From Haplomitrium mnioides (taxonomy: Eukaryota; Marchantiophyta; Haplomitriopsida; Calobryales), in NCBI GenBank assembly GCA_049999725.1, contig JBNGIS010015567.1, positions 1 through 22,146 on the forward strand: a stretch of DNA of 22,146 bases, read 5' to 3'. Below are positions 1-11,751 of this stretch, piece by piece. The notes under the pieces are model-generated. The model was not told the DNA's origin. It saw nothing but the letters and a program-made list of their open reading frames with translations, and made no database searches. How positions within the stretch are numbered: the first letter of the stretch is position 1; every line of letters begins with the position of its first letter. The translations under genes and the position numbers were made by a program.

Positions 1-1100
1 GTGTAGAGAAGCAAGTTAGTTTGATTTGGAATTAGAATGACTGTTATTGTCAGTTGAGCAAGACAGGGGGCACAAGCCTATTGGCGAGTTATTGTTTTGT
101 TGGTTAGTCTCATTGTACAATTTTTGTGCTTCAAGGAATCAAGATCAATTGTTGTTTGTCTGTGAGGTTTTTCCCCTGCTCTTGGATAAATTGCAGAAAT
201 TGGAAGGAGTAGTATGTGTGTGAAACAATGAATTGAGATCAGGTCCTGGTGGTAAGTATTCTGCAGGTTCCAATTGAAGAAATCAGTCAGGTTGCATCAA
301 AGGAGAGCATGTCAGGAGTTGCCTGAGTGCCCTTTGCTGGTGGGTCTGGGTTATGGCTTCTAGATTGTGATCTATGGGGTGTTTGGTAGTAGTAAAGCTG
401 ATTTGAGTTCTGTTCTACTCAAGATTTTTGTAGGTGTGTTAGATTGTTAATTTTTTAAGGAGAGAACCTTATGTGGTCAATTAGTCAGTGGATGCTGGTT
501 GGTGGATTGTAGTAGATCAAAGAGTGCTCAGATATGTGTGTGCCTAGGGACTAGATGGGCATTTCACAAGCAAACAAAGTAGTGGGGGTTGGAGGAACAA
601 CAAGTGGATGTGAGATCAGGAGGGTCGTTCCATAGCTGAGTTCTCAGCATCAAGCTTTGGGATATATTGGGTGGAGTGGCCTAAGTATCTAGTTTGAAGG
701 AAGTGAGGTGTTGTAATGAAGGTAGGCACGTGAGTGTTTGTTGGTTTGAGAGTTTCAAGCAAGTTGGGTAACTGGTTACTTGGGAATTTCTCTGATTCAG
801 TTTTTGTTTAAAATCAGCTTGTACAGCAACTTTCTTATCCTAGAAGTGTCAGTCATGCAGTTTAAGTAACTCTTGGCTTTTGTTCTATTATAGTAGTAAT
901 AGTAGTTTATGGTGTTTGGTTTTTTGAAGAAAGGTTGTCAGTCCTAGAGTGGAGAGAGGTTTATCTCTGAACTGATAGAGTGCAGTTTCAGAACTCTTTA
1001 TAGAATCTGGAAAGTTGGTAAAAGTGAATTAAGAGCAGATTTCTATATAGATCTTGCGTGGTTTGATCTTGGGTTGTTCTTTTCGAGGTTGGAGTGCCAC
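1..1100. other. Unique left flank of the satellite, no gene recognised
   Basis: This is the only part of the window not made of the 47-bp repeat. On the given strand it looks rich in G and T and poor in CpG (only a handful, for example near 84, 628, 729, 1058, 1084 and 1111). I see no long open frame, no RNA gene and no transposon end. Small features are a short TAG/TAA microsatellite-like stretch at about 886-906, a perfect 10-bp palindrome TCTATATAGA at 1042-1051, and an isolated splice-donor-like GTAAGTATT at 252-260 without a supporting exon. It could be intergenic sequence, an intron or UTR, or an old decayed transposon; the sequence alone does not decide. Confidence 0.7.
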
Positions 1101-2424
1101 TGTTGTGCTACGACACAAAGAGGTTGATGTAGTTGTGGACAAATGTTATCTTATGAGGGTCACGAAGATCTTCATGTCGTTGTGGACTAATGTTTTGCTA
1201 TGAAGTTGACAAAGAGTTTGATGTAGTTGTGGACTCATGTCATGTTATAAAGTTAACAAAGACCTTGGTGTAGTTGTGGACTAATGTCATGTTATGAAAG
1301 TGGCAAAGACATTGATGTAGTTGTGGACTCATGTTTTGTTACAAAAGCAACAAAGACCTTGATACAACTGTGGACTAATGTTATGTTATGAAGCATACAA
1401 AGAGCTTCATGTCGTTGTGGATTAATATTATGTTATGAAGCTCACAGACAACCTGATGTAGTTGTGAAGTAATGTGATGTTATGAAGGTCACAAAGAGCT
1501 TGATGTAGTTGTGGACTAATGTAATGTTATAAAGATCACATAGACCTTGATATAGCTATGGACTAATGTCATGTTATCCAGGTCACAAAGACCATGATGT
1601 AGTTATGGACTAATGTTTTGTTATAAAAGCCACAAAGACCTTGATGTAGCTAAGGACTAATGCTATGTTATGAATCACACAAAGAGCTTCACGTCGTTGT
1701 GAAAATGATGTGTAATGCAGGTCACAAAGAGGTTGATGTAGTTGTAGAGTAATGTCATGTTATGAAGGTTACAAAGAGCTTGATGTAGTTGTAGACTAAT
1801 GTAATGTTATAAAGGTCATAAAGACCTTGATGTAGCTGTGGACTAATGTTTTTTCATAAAGGTCACAAAGACCTTGATGTAGTTGTGGAATAATGTCATG
1901 TTATGAAGGTCTCAAAGAGCTTGATGTAGTTGTGAACTAATGTCATGTTGTGAAGGTCACAAGGACCTTGATGTAGTTGTGGATTAATGTCATATTATGA
2001 ACGTCACAAAGAGCTTGATATAGTTGTGGACTAATGTTCTTCTATGAAGGTCACAAAGAGATTCATGTCGTTGTGGACTAATGTTATGTCATGAAGGTCA
2101 CAAAGACCTTCATATCCTTGTGGACTAATGTTATGTTAAGAAGGTCACAAAGAGCTTGGTGTACTTGTGGAGTAATGTCATGTTATGAAGGTGACAAAGA
2201 CCTTGATGTAGTTATGGACTAATGCTTTGTTATGAAGGTTACAAAGACCTTGATGTAGTTGTGGACTAATGTTTTGCTACAAAGATCACAAAGACCTTGA
2301 TGTAGTTGTGGATTAATGTCATGTTATGAAGTTCATATAGAGCTTGATGTAGTTGTGGACTAATGTCATGTTACAAAGATATCAAAGACCTTGATGTAGT
2401 TGTGGATTAATGTCATGTTATAAA

Positions 2425-2456
2425 GGTCACAAAGACCTGGACTAGTGTCATGTAAA
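2425..2456 (+). repeat. Truncated 32-bp monomer
   Basis: GGTC starts at 2425 and again at 2457, only 32 bases apart. The piece between GACCT and GGACTAG (the TTGATGTAGTTGT portion) is missing, and a few bases are lost near the monomer end (CATGTAAAGG). It is an internal deletion within the array. Confidence 0.85.
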
Positions 2457-3797
2457 GGTCACAAAGAGCTTCATGTAGTTGTGGAAAAATGTTTTGTTTT
2501 GAAGGTCATAAAGATTTTGATGTGGTTGTGGACTAATAGTATGTTATAAATGTCACAAACAGCTTCATATCTTTGAGGACTAGTGTTCTATTATGAAGGT
2601 CACAAAGAGCTTCATGTCGTTGTGGACTAATGTTGTTTTATGAATGCCACAAAGAGCTTCATGTTGTTGTGGATTATTGTTTCGTTATTAAGGTTACAAA
2701 AACCTTAATGTAGTTGTGGGCTAATGTCATATTATGAAGATCATGAAGACCTTGATGTAGTTGTGGACTAATGTCATGTTGTGAAGGTCACAAAAACCTT
2801 GATGTAAGTGTGGACTAATGTTTCGTTACTAAGGTCACAAAAACCTTGATGTAGTTGTGGACTAGTGTAATGTTATAAAGATCACCAAGACCTTGATGAA
2901 GTCATGGACTAATGTCATGTTATAAAGGTCACGAAGACCTTGATGTAGTTGTGGATAAATGTTTTGTTATAAAGGTCAAAGAGACCTTGGTGTAGTTCTG
3001 GACTAATATTATGTTATAAAAGTCACAAAGAGCTTCATGTCATTGTGGACTAATGTTAACTTAAAACGTTCACAAAGAGCTTCATGTGGTTGTGGACTAT
3101 CGTTGTATTATGAAGGTCACAAAGAGCTCCATGTCGTTGTGGACTAATGTTATATTATGAAGGTCACAAAGTCCGTGATGTAGTTGTGAATTAATGTGAT
3201 GTTATGATGGTCAAAAAGACCTTGATGTAGTTGTGGACTACTGTCATGTTGTGAAGGTCGCAAAGACCTTAATGTATTTGTAGATTAGTGTCATGTTATG
3301 GAGGTCACAAAGAGCTTCATGTAATTGTCGACAAATGTGTTGTTTTGAAAGTCTTAAAGAGGTTCATGTCGTTGTGGACTAATGTTGTAATATGAAGGTC
3401 ACAAAGAGCTTCATGTCTTTGAGGACTAATGTAATATTATGAAGGTCACAAAGAGCTTCATGTCATTGTGGACTAATGTTATGTTACGAAGGTCACAAAA
3501 AGCTCCATGTCGTTGTGAACTAATGTTATGTTATGAAGGTCATAGAGAGTTTGATGTAGTTTTGGACTAATGAAATTCATGAAAGTCACAAAGAGCTTCA
3601 TGTGGTTATAGACTAATGTTATGTTATGAAGGTCTTGAAAGGCTTCATGTCGATGTAGACTAATGTTATGTTATCAAGGTCAACAAGGGCTTCATGTTGT
3701 TGTGGACTAATGTCATGTTATGAAGGTCACAAAGACCTTGATGTAGTTGTGGACTAATGTTGTGTTATGAAAGTCACAAAGAGCTTCATGTCATTGT

Positions 3798-3891
3798 GGA
3801 CTAATGTTATGTTGTGAAGGTCACAAAGAGCTTCATGTCGTTGTGGACTAATGTTATGTTGTGAAGGTCACAAAGAGCTTCATGTCGTTGT
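3798..3891 (+). repeat. Two identical adjacent type B monomers
   Basis: Positions 3798-3844 and 3845-3891 are identical 47-mers carrying GAGCTTCATGTCGTTG and the TATGTTGTGAAGG end. Identity between neighbours in an array where most neighbours differ suggests a recent single-monomer duplication. This is the best place to read the type B monomer. Confidence 0.9.
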
Positions 3892-3957
3892 GGACTAATG
3901 TTTTGTTTAGAAGGTCACAAAGAGCTTGATGGAGTTGTTGAGTAATGTCATGTTAGA

Positions 3958-3974
3958 AAGGTCACAAAGACCTT
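3958..3974. repeat. Type A monomer palindrome (representative copy)
   Basis: AAGGTC, the 5-nt spacer ACAAA, then GACCTT form a perfect 6-bp inverted repeat able to make a small hairpin or a dyad protein site. It recurs in a large share of monomers, namely those of type A, across the array (further examples near 5750, 6390 and 12205). In type B monomers the right arm reads GAGCTT, and one mismatch breaks the symmetry. The inverted repeat is visible; any function, such as cruciform formation, protein binding or none, is inference. Confidence 0.85.
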
Positions 3975-5138
3975 GATGTAGTTGTGGATTAATGTTAGCT
4001 TATGAAGGTCACAAAGACCTTGATGTAGCTGTAGACTAATATTTTGCTATAAAGGTCACAATCAGCTTGATGTAGTTGAGGACTAATGTTATGTTTTGAA
4101 GGTGATAAAGAGCTTCATGTCGTTGTGGACTAATGTTGTGTTATCAAGGTCACAAAGAGCTTCATGTCATTGTGGACTAATGTTTTGTGATAAAGGTCAC
4201 AAAGAGCGTTGTGGCATTGTGGACTAATGTTATGCTCTTAAGACACAAAGAGCTTCATATTGTTGTGGACTAGTGATGTGTTATGAAGGTCACAAAGACC
4301 TTCATGTAGTTGTGGACTAATGTCATGTTATAAAGGTCACAAAGAGCTTCACGTCGTTTTGAACTAATGTTATGTTTAGAAGGTCTCAAAGAGTTTGGTG
4401 TAGTTGTTGAGTAATGTCATGTTATGAAAGTCACAAAGAGCTTCATGTCATTGTGGACTAATGGTATGTCATGAAGACATAAGGAGCTTCATGAAATTGT
4501 GGAGTAATATCATGTTTTAAAGGTCACCAAGACCTTGATGTAGTTGTGGACTGATGTTTTGTTATAAAGGTCATAAAGACCTTGATGTATATGTAGACTA
4601 ATGTTATGTTGTTAAGGTCAGAATGAGTTGCATGTCGTTGTTCACTAATGTTATGTAATGAAGGTCACAAAGACCTAAGTTCATGTCATTGTGGACTAAT
4701 GGTATGTTATCAAGGTCACAAAGAGCTTCATGTCGATGTGGACTAATGTTATGTTATCAAGGTCACAAAGACCTTAATATAGTTGTAGACTAGTGTCATG
4801 TTATGACGGTCACAAAGAGCTTGATGTAGTTGTGAACAAATAATTTGTTATAAAGGTCACAAAGAGCTTCATGTCAATGTGGACTAATAATATGTTATAA
4901 AGGTCACAAAGAGCTTCATGTTGTTGTAGAGTAATGATATGTTGTGAAGATCGCAAAGGGCTTGATGTAGATGTGGACTAATGTCATGCTATAAAGGTCA
5001 CAAAGACCTTCATGTAGTTGTGGACTAATGCTATGTTATGAAAGTCACAAAGAGCTTCATGGTGTTGTGGACTAATGTTATGTTATGAAGACACAAGGAG
5101 CTTCATGTTGTTGTGGAGTAATGTTATGTTATGAAGGT

Positions 5139-6060
5139 GACAAAGAGCTTCATGTTGTTGTGGGCCAATGTTATGTAATGAAGGTCACAAAGAGCTTGAT
5201 GTAGTTGTGGACTAATGTCATGTTATAAAAGTCACCAAGGCCTTGATGTAGTTGTGCACTGATGTTTTGATATAAAGGTCACAAAGACCTTGATGTACGT
5301 TTGGAGTAATGTCATGTTATGAATTTCACAAATAGCTTCACGTAGTTGTGGACAAATGTTTTGGTTTGAAGGTCACAATGAGCTTCATGTGGTTGTGGAC
5401 TAATGTTGTAACATGAAGGTTACAAAGAGCTTCATGTCTTTGAGGACTAATGTTATGTTATAAAGGTCACAAAAAGCTTCATGTCGTTGTGGACTAATGT
5501 TATGTTATGAAGGTCACAAAGACCTTAATGTAGTTGCAGACTAATGTCATGTTTTGATGGTCACAAAGAGCTTGATGTAGTTGTGAACAAATGTTATGTT
5601 ATAAAGGTCACAAAGAGCTTCATGTTGTTGTAGACTAATGATATGGTGTGAAGGTCACAAAGACCTTGATGTAGTTGTGGACTTATGTCATGCTATAAAG
5701 GTCACAAAGACCTTGATGTAGTTGTGGACTGGAGTTTTGTTATAGAGGTCACAAAGACCTTGATGTAGTTGGGGACTAATGTTGTGTTATGAAAGTCACA
5801 AAGAGCTTCATGTCGTTGTGGACTAATGTTTTGTTGTGAAGACACAAGGAGCCTTATGTTGTTGTGAAGTAATTTTATGTTGTGAAGGTCACAAAGAGCT
5901 TCATGTTGTTGTGGGCCAATCTTATGTAATGAAGGTAACAAAGAGCTTGATGTAGTTGTGGACTAATGTCATGTTATAAAGGTCACCAAGACCTTAATGT
6001 AGTTGTGGACTGATGTTTTGTTATAAAGGTCACAAAGACCTTGATGTAGTTGTGGACTAA
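5139..6060 (+). repeat. 16-monomer (751-bp) spaced repeat, first pair
   Basis: A rare variant, GGGCCAAT, starts at 5162 and again at 5913, 751 bases apart (16 x 47 minus 1). Each is followed by the same series of monomers: one with ATGTAATGAAGG, one with GTCACCAAG (or AACAAAGAG then GTCACCAAG), and one with ACTGATGTTTTG. The same motif pair occurs again at 7180 and 7931, also 751 apart. Confidence 0.8.
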
Positions 6061-6469
6061 TGTTATGTTGTTAAGGTCACAATGAGCTTAATGTCGTTGT
6101 TAACTAATGGTATATAATAAAGGTCACCAAGAGCTTCATATCGTTGTGGACTAATGTTATGTTGTGAAGGTCACAAAGAGCTTCATGTCACTATGGACTA
6201 ATGTTACGTTATGAAGGTCACAAAGAGCTTAATGTGCTTGTGGACTAATGTTATGTTATGAAGGTCACAAAGATCTTAATGTAGTTGTGGATTAATGTCA
6301 TGTTATAAAGGTCACAAAGACCTTGATAAAGTTGTGTACTAATGTCATGTTATGACGATCGCAAAGACCTTGATGTAGTTGTGGACTAATGTTTTGCTAT
6401 GAAGGTCACAAAGACCTTGATGTAGTTGTAGACTAATATTTTGCTATAAAGGTCTCAAAGAGCTTGTTG

Positions 6470-7054
6470 TAGTTGAGGACGAATGTTATGTTTTGAAGGT
6501 CACAAAGAGCTTCATGTCGTTGTGAACTAATGTTATGTTATCAAGGTCACAAAGAGCTTCATGTCATTGTGGACTAATGTTTTGTGATGAAGGTCACAAA
6601 GAGCTTCATGGCATTGTGGACTAATGTTATGTTCTTAAGACACAAAAAGCTTCATGTTGTTGTGGACTAATGATATGTTATAAAGGTCACAAAGATCTTG
6701 ATGTAGTTGTGGACTAATGTCATGTTATGAAAGTCACAAAGACCTTGATGTAGGTTTAGACTAATGTCATGTTATGACGGTCACAAAGAGCCTCATGTCA
6801 ATGTGAACTAATGTTTTGTTGTAAAGGTCAAAAAGAGCTTCATGTCAATGTGGACTAGTGTTATGTTATAAAGGTCATAAAGAGCTTCATGTTGTTGTAG
6901 AGTAATGATTTGTTGTGAAGATCACAAAGATCTTGATGTAGTTGTGGACTAATATCATGCTATAAAGGTCACAAAGACCTTGATGTAGTTGTAGACTAAT
7001 GTTATGTGAAAAAAGTCACAAAGACCTTGATGTAGTTGTGGACTAATGTTATGT
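6470..7054 (+). repeat. Higher-order block matching the sequence left of the gap (offset 5282)
   Basis: Consecutive monomers carry CTTAAGACAC (6634), TAGGTTTAGA (6751), a CATGTCAATG monomer, and CATGCTATAAAGG (6956). The same order is found at 11916, 12033, 12074 and 12239, with offsets of 5282-5283. The right-hand copy has two identical monomers at 12109-12202 where this one has two different monomers, suggesting local conversion. Limits are approximate. Confidence 0.75.
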
Positions 7055-7159
7055 TATGAAATTCACAAAGAGCTCCATGTCGTTGTGGACTAATGTTATG
7101 TTATGAAGACACAAAGAGCTTCATGTTGTGGTGGAGTAATATTATGTTATGAAGGTCAC

Positions 7160-8080
7160 AAAGAGCTTCATGTTGTTGTGGGCCAATGCTATGTAATGAA
7201 GGTCACAAAGAGCTTGATGTAGTTATGGACTAATGTCATGTTATAAAGGTCACCAAGACCTTGACGTATTTGTGGACTATTTATTTGTCATAAAGGTCAC
7301 AAAGACCTTGATGTAGTTGTGGACTAATGTTATGTTGTGAAGGTCACAATGAGCTTCATGTTGTTGTTCACTTATGTTATGTTATGAAGGTCACAAAGAG
7401 CTTCATGTAGTTCTAGACTAATGTTTTGTTATGAGGGTCACAAATACCTTAATGTAGTTGCAGACTAATGTCATGTTATAACGGTCACAAAAAGCTTGAT
7501 GTAGTTGTGAACAAATTTTTTGTTATAAAGGTCACAAAGAGCTTAATGTCAATGTGCACTAATGTTATGTTATAAAGGTCACAAAGAGCTTCATGTCAAT
7601 GTGGACTAATGTTATGTTATAAAGGTCACAAAGAGCTTCATGTCAATGTGGACTAATAATATGTTATAAAGGTCACAAAGAGCTTCATGTTGTTGTAGAG
7701 TAATGATATATTATGAAGATCACAAAGACCTTGATGTAGTTGTGGACTAATGTCATGCTATAAAGCTCACAAAGACCTTGATGTAGTTGTGGACTAATGT
7801 TGTGTTATGAAAGTCACAAAGAGCTTCATGTCGTTGTGGACTAATGTTATGTTATGAAGACACAATGAGCTTCATGTTGTGTTGGAGCAATGTTATGTTA
7901 TGAAGGTCACAAAGAGCTTCATGTTGTTGTGGGCCAATGTTATGTAATGAAGGTCACAAAGAGCTTGATGTAGTTGTGGACTAATGTCATGTTATAAAGG
8001 TAACCAAGACCTTGATGTAGTTGTGGACTGATGTTTTGTTATCAAGGTCACAAAGACCTTGATGTAGTTGTGGACTAATG
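7160..8080 (+). repeat. 16-monomer (751-bp) spaced repeat, second pair
   Basis: GGGCCAAT recurs at 7180 and 7931 with the same 751-base spacing as in 5139-6060 and the same following monomers. The pair lies 2018 bases from the first (43 x 47 minus 3), so a unit of about 43 monomers containing both copies was probably duplicated as a whole. A related AGGCCAATG at 17225 marks the copy in the far block. Confidence 0.8.
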
Positions 8081-8706
8081 TTCTGTTGTTAAGGTCATAA
8101 TGAGCTTTATGTCATTGTTCACTAATGTTATGTAGTGAAGCTCGCAAAGAGCTTTTTGTCATTATGGACTCATGTTATGTTATGAAGGTCACAAAGAGCT
8201 TGATTGAGATCATTGTGGACTAATGTTATGTTTCAAAAGTCACAAACAACTTCATGTCTTTGTGGACTAATGTTATGTTATGAAGGTCACAAAAACCTTG
8301 ATGTAGTTGTGGATTAATGTCATGTTGTAAAGGTCACAAAGACATTGATAATGTTGTAGACTAATGTCATGTTATAACGGTTACAAAGACCTTGATGCAG
8401 TTGTGGACAAATGTTTTGTTATAAAGGTCACAAAGAGCTTGATGTAGTTGTAGACTAATGTTATGTTATAAACATCACAAAGAACTTCATGTCATTGTGG
8501 ACTAATGTTATGTTATGAAGATACAAAGAGCTTCATGTCGTTGTGGAGTAATGTCATGTTATGAAGGTCAAAAAGAGCATCATGGTGTTGTGGACTAATG
8601 CTATGTTATGAAGGTCACAAAAAGGTTAATGTAGTTGTGGACTAATGTCATGTTATAAAGGTCACCAAGACCTTGATGTAGTTGAGGACTAATGTCATGT
8701 TATAAA

Positions 8707-8771
8707 GGTCACCAAGACCTTGATGTAGTTGTGTACTAATGTCATGTTATGGACTATTGTCATGTTGTGAA
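8707..8771 (+). repeat. Extended 65-bp monomer with an 18-bp partial duplication
   Basis: GGTC starts at 8707 and next at 8772, 65 bases apart (47 + 18). The GACTAATGTCATGTTAT-like segment appears twice in a row (8735-8750 and 8752-8767), so a partial monomer was added at this junction. Confidence 0.85.
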
Positions 8772-9669
8772 GGTCACAAAGACCTTGATGTAGTCGGGGA
8801 ATAATATTTTTTTTTAAAGGTCACAAAGAGTTGCATACCGTTGTGGACTAATGTTACGTTATGAAGGTCACAAAGAGCTTCATGTGATTGTGAACTAATG
8901 TTATGTTATGAAGGTCACAAAGAGCTTGATGTAGTTGTGGACTAATGTTATTTTATGAAGGTCACAAACAACTGCATGTGGTTGTAGACTAATGTTATGT
9001 TGTCATGGTCTTTAAGAGGTTCATGTTGTTGTAGACTAATGTTATGTTATAAAGGTCACAAGGAGTTTCATGTTGTTGTGGATTTATGTTTTGTTATGAA
9101 AGTCACAAAAAGCTTGATGTAGTTGTGGACTAATGTTATTTTATGAAGGTCACAAAGAGCTTCGTGTTGTTGTAAACTAATGTTATGTTGTCAAGGTCTT
9201 GAAGAGGTTCATGTCATTGTAGCTTAATGTTATGTTATGAAGGTCAGAAGGAGTTTTATGTCTTTGTGGACTTATGTTATGTTATAAAGGTCACAAAAAG
9301 CTTCATGTCGTTGTGGACTAATGTTTTGTTATGAAGGTCACAAAAAGCTTGACGTAGTTGTGGAATGATGTCATGTTATGAAGGTCATAAAGACCTTGAT
9401 GTAGTTGTGGACTAATGCCATGTTGTGAAGGGCACAAAGACCTTGATGTTAGTGTGGACTAATGTTTTGTTATAAAGGTCACAAAGACTTTGATGTAGTT
9501 GTGGACTAGTTTTTTGTGATGAAGATCACAAAGAGCTTCATGTCATTGTGAACTAATGTTTTGCTATGAAGGTCACAAAGAGCTTCATGTTGTTGTGGAC
9601 TAATGCTGTGTTATGAAGGTCAAAAAGAGCTTCATGGCGTTGTGGAATGATGTTATGTTATGTAGACAT

Positions 9670-9699
9670 AAAGAGCATATGACATGTTATGAAGGTGAC
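9670..9699 (+). repeat. Truncated 30-bp monomer
   Basis: AAAGAGC at 9670 is followed by AAAGACC at 9700, 30 bases apart. The TTGTGGACTAATG core is missing, and GAGCAT joins directly to a GACATGTTATG end. Confidence 0.8.
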
Positions 9700-10524
9700 A
9701 AAGACCTTGATGTAGTTGTGGACTAATGTCATGTTATAAATGTCACAAAGAGCTTGATGTAGTTGTGGACTAATGTCATGTTATCAAGGTCACCAAGACC
9801 TTGATATAGTTGTGGACTAATGTCATGTTGAAAAGGTCACGAAGAGCCTTATGTAGTTGTGGACTAATGTTATGTTATAAAGGTCCCAAAGACCTTGATG
9901 TAGTTGTTGACTAATATTATGTTATATAGGTTACAAAGAGCTTCATGTCATTAAGAACTAATGCTGTGGTTTGAACATCACCGAAGGCCTCATCACGTTG
10001 TCGACTAATGTTATGTTATGAAGACACAAAGACCTTCATGTTGTCATGAGGTAATGTAATGTTATAAAGGTAACAAAGATCTTGATGTAGTTGTGGACTA
10101 ATGTTTTGTTATAAACGTTACAAAGACCTTGATGTAGTTGAAAACTAATGTTATGTTATAAAGGTCACAAAGAGTTTCATGTCTTTGTGGACTAATGTTA
10201 TGTTATCAAAGTTACAATAAGCTTCATGTCGTTGTGGACTAATGTTGTGCTGTAAACGTCACAAAGAGCTTTGTGGCATTGTGCACTTATGTTATGTTAT
10301 CAAGACTCAAAGAGCTTCATGTCGTTCTAGACTAATATTTTTTTATAAAGGTCACAAAATGCCTTATGTAGTTGTGGACTAATCTCATGTTATAAAGGTC
10401 ACAAAGAGCTTGATGTAGTTGTGGACTAATGTTATGTTATGAAGGTCACAAAGACCTTGATGTTGTTGTGGATTAATGTTGTCTTATGAAGGTCACAAAG
10501 AGCTTGATGTAGTTGTGGACTAAT

Positions 10525-10616
10525 GTCATGTTGTGAAGGTCACAAAGGCCTTGATGTAGTTGTGGATAATGTCATGTTGTGAAGGTCACAAAGGCCTTGA
10601 TGTAGTTGTGGATAAT
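10525..10616 (+). repeat. Two identical adjacent 46-bp monomers with a private deletion
   Basis: Positions 10525-10570 and 10571-10616 are identical 46-mers. Both carry AAAGGCCTTGATG and the shortened GTGGATAATG (one base fewer than GTGGACTAATG). Sharing a rare indel and a rare substitution makes a recent duplication by slippage or unequal exchange likely. Confidence 0.92.
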
Positions 10617-11199
10617 GTCATGTTATGAAGGTCACAAAGAGCTTCATGTCGTTGTGGACTAATGTTATGTTATGAAGATCACAATGAACTCCATGTGATT
10701 GTGTACTAATGTTATGCTATAAAAGTCATAAAGAGCTTGATGTAGTTGTGCACCAATGTTATTTATAAAGGTCACAAAGAGTTTCATGTGGTTGTAGACA
10801 AATGCTATAGTATAAAGGTCTTGAAAAGCTTCATGTCATTGTAGACTAATGTTATGTTCTGAAGGTACAAAAGAGTTTCATGTCGTTGTGAACTAATGTT
10901 ATGTTATGAAGTTCACACAAAGGTTCATGTGGGTGTGGACTAATGTTTAGTTATAAAGGTTACAAAGACCTTGATGTAGTTGTGGAGCATTGTTTTCTTA
11001 TAAAGATCACAAAGACCTTGATGTAGTTAAGGATTAATGTCATGTTATGAAGGTCACATAGACCTTCATGTAAGTGTGGACTAATGTTTTGTTATAAAGG
11101 TCACAAAAACCTTGATCTAGGTGCGAACTTATGTCATTATATGAAGGTCACAAAAAGCTTGATGTAGTTGTGGACTAATGTCATGTTATAAAGGTCACC

Positions 11200-11223
11200 A
11201 AGACCTTGATATAGTTGTGGACA
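11200..11223 (+). repeat. Truncated 24-bp monomer
   Basis: AAGACCTT at 11200 is followed by AAGAGCTT at 11224, 24 bases apart. GTTGTGGAC runs straight into AAAGAGC, so the monomer end and the AAGGTC box are lost. Confidence 0.85.
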
Positions 11224-11751
11224 AAGAGCTTGATGTAGTTGTGGAAAAATGTTTTTTTTGAAGGTAACAAAGAGCTTCATATGGTTGTGGACTAATGTTA
11301 TATCATGAATGTCACAAAGAGCTTCATTAAGTTGTGGACTAATGTTATGTTATGAAGGTATCAAATAGCTTCATGTCGTTCTAGACTAATCCTATGTTAT
11401 GAAAGTCACAAAGAGCTTCATGCCATTGTCAACTAATATTATGTTTTAAAGATCACAAAGGCCTTGTGGTAGTTGTAGACTAATTTCATGTTATGAAGGT
11501 CACAAAGACCTTGACAAAGTTGTGGACTAATGTCATGTTATCAAGGTCACAAAGTTTTTAATGTAGTTGTGGATTAATGTCATGTTATGAAGGCCACAAA
11601 GATCTTGATGTAGTTGTGGAAGAATGTTTTGTTTTGAAGGTCACAAAGAGCTTCATGTGGTTGTGGACTAATGTTGTGCTATGAAGGTCACAAAGTGCTT
11701 CATGCCATTGAGGACCAATGTTTTCTTATGAAGGTCACAAAGAGCTTCATG

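Larger units (their letters stand above)
2870..5190 (+). repeat. Higher-order block, copy 1 of the 12.07-kb spaced pair
   Basis: About 49 consecutive monomers share private variants, in the same order, with 14935-17255. Matched markers are TGTAGTTCTG at 2991 and 15059, CGTTGTATTA at 3101 and 15169, ATTCATGAAAG at 3575 and 15642, GAGCGTT at 4204 and 16271, CATGAAATTG near 4490 and 16557, and GGACTAATAATATG at 4881 and 16944. The offset stays at 12063-12068 except in one stretch (12020 near 3931), where copy 1 has one more monomer. A 4-bp insertion near 4673 explains the later shift from 12067 to 12063. Block limits are approximate. Confidence 0.85.

Noticed and set aside
252-260. Splice donor GTAAGTATT in the left flank
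   Set aside because: It fits a donor consensus, but there is no coding exon before it and no convincing partner acceptor; a single match in 1.1 kb is expected by chance.
886-906. TAG/TAA microsatellite
   Set aside because: Only a few interrupted triplets; too short to list as a repeat feature of its own.
1037-1054. Imperfect palindrome around TCTATATAGA near the array edge
   Set aside because: It is short and AT-rich, unpaired with any other terminal repeat, and about 50 bases from the array start; not enough to call a transposon end or insertion site.
5702-5941. Minus-strand open frame of 79 codons
   Set aside because: It lies wholly inside the satellite. Because 47 is not a multiple of 3, the frame shifts with each monomer, giving pseudo-repeats such as HEALCDLHN and HEALCDFHN. 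The consensus has TAA on this strand and the frame stays open only through local variants. No domain or gene context.
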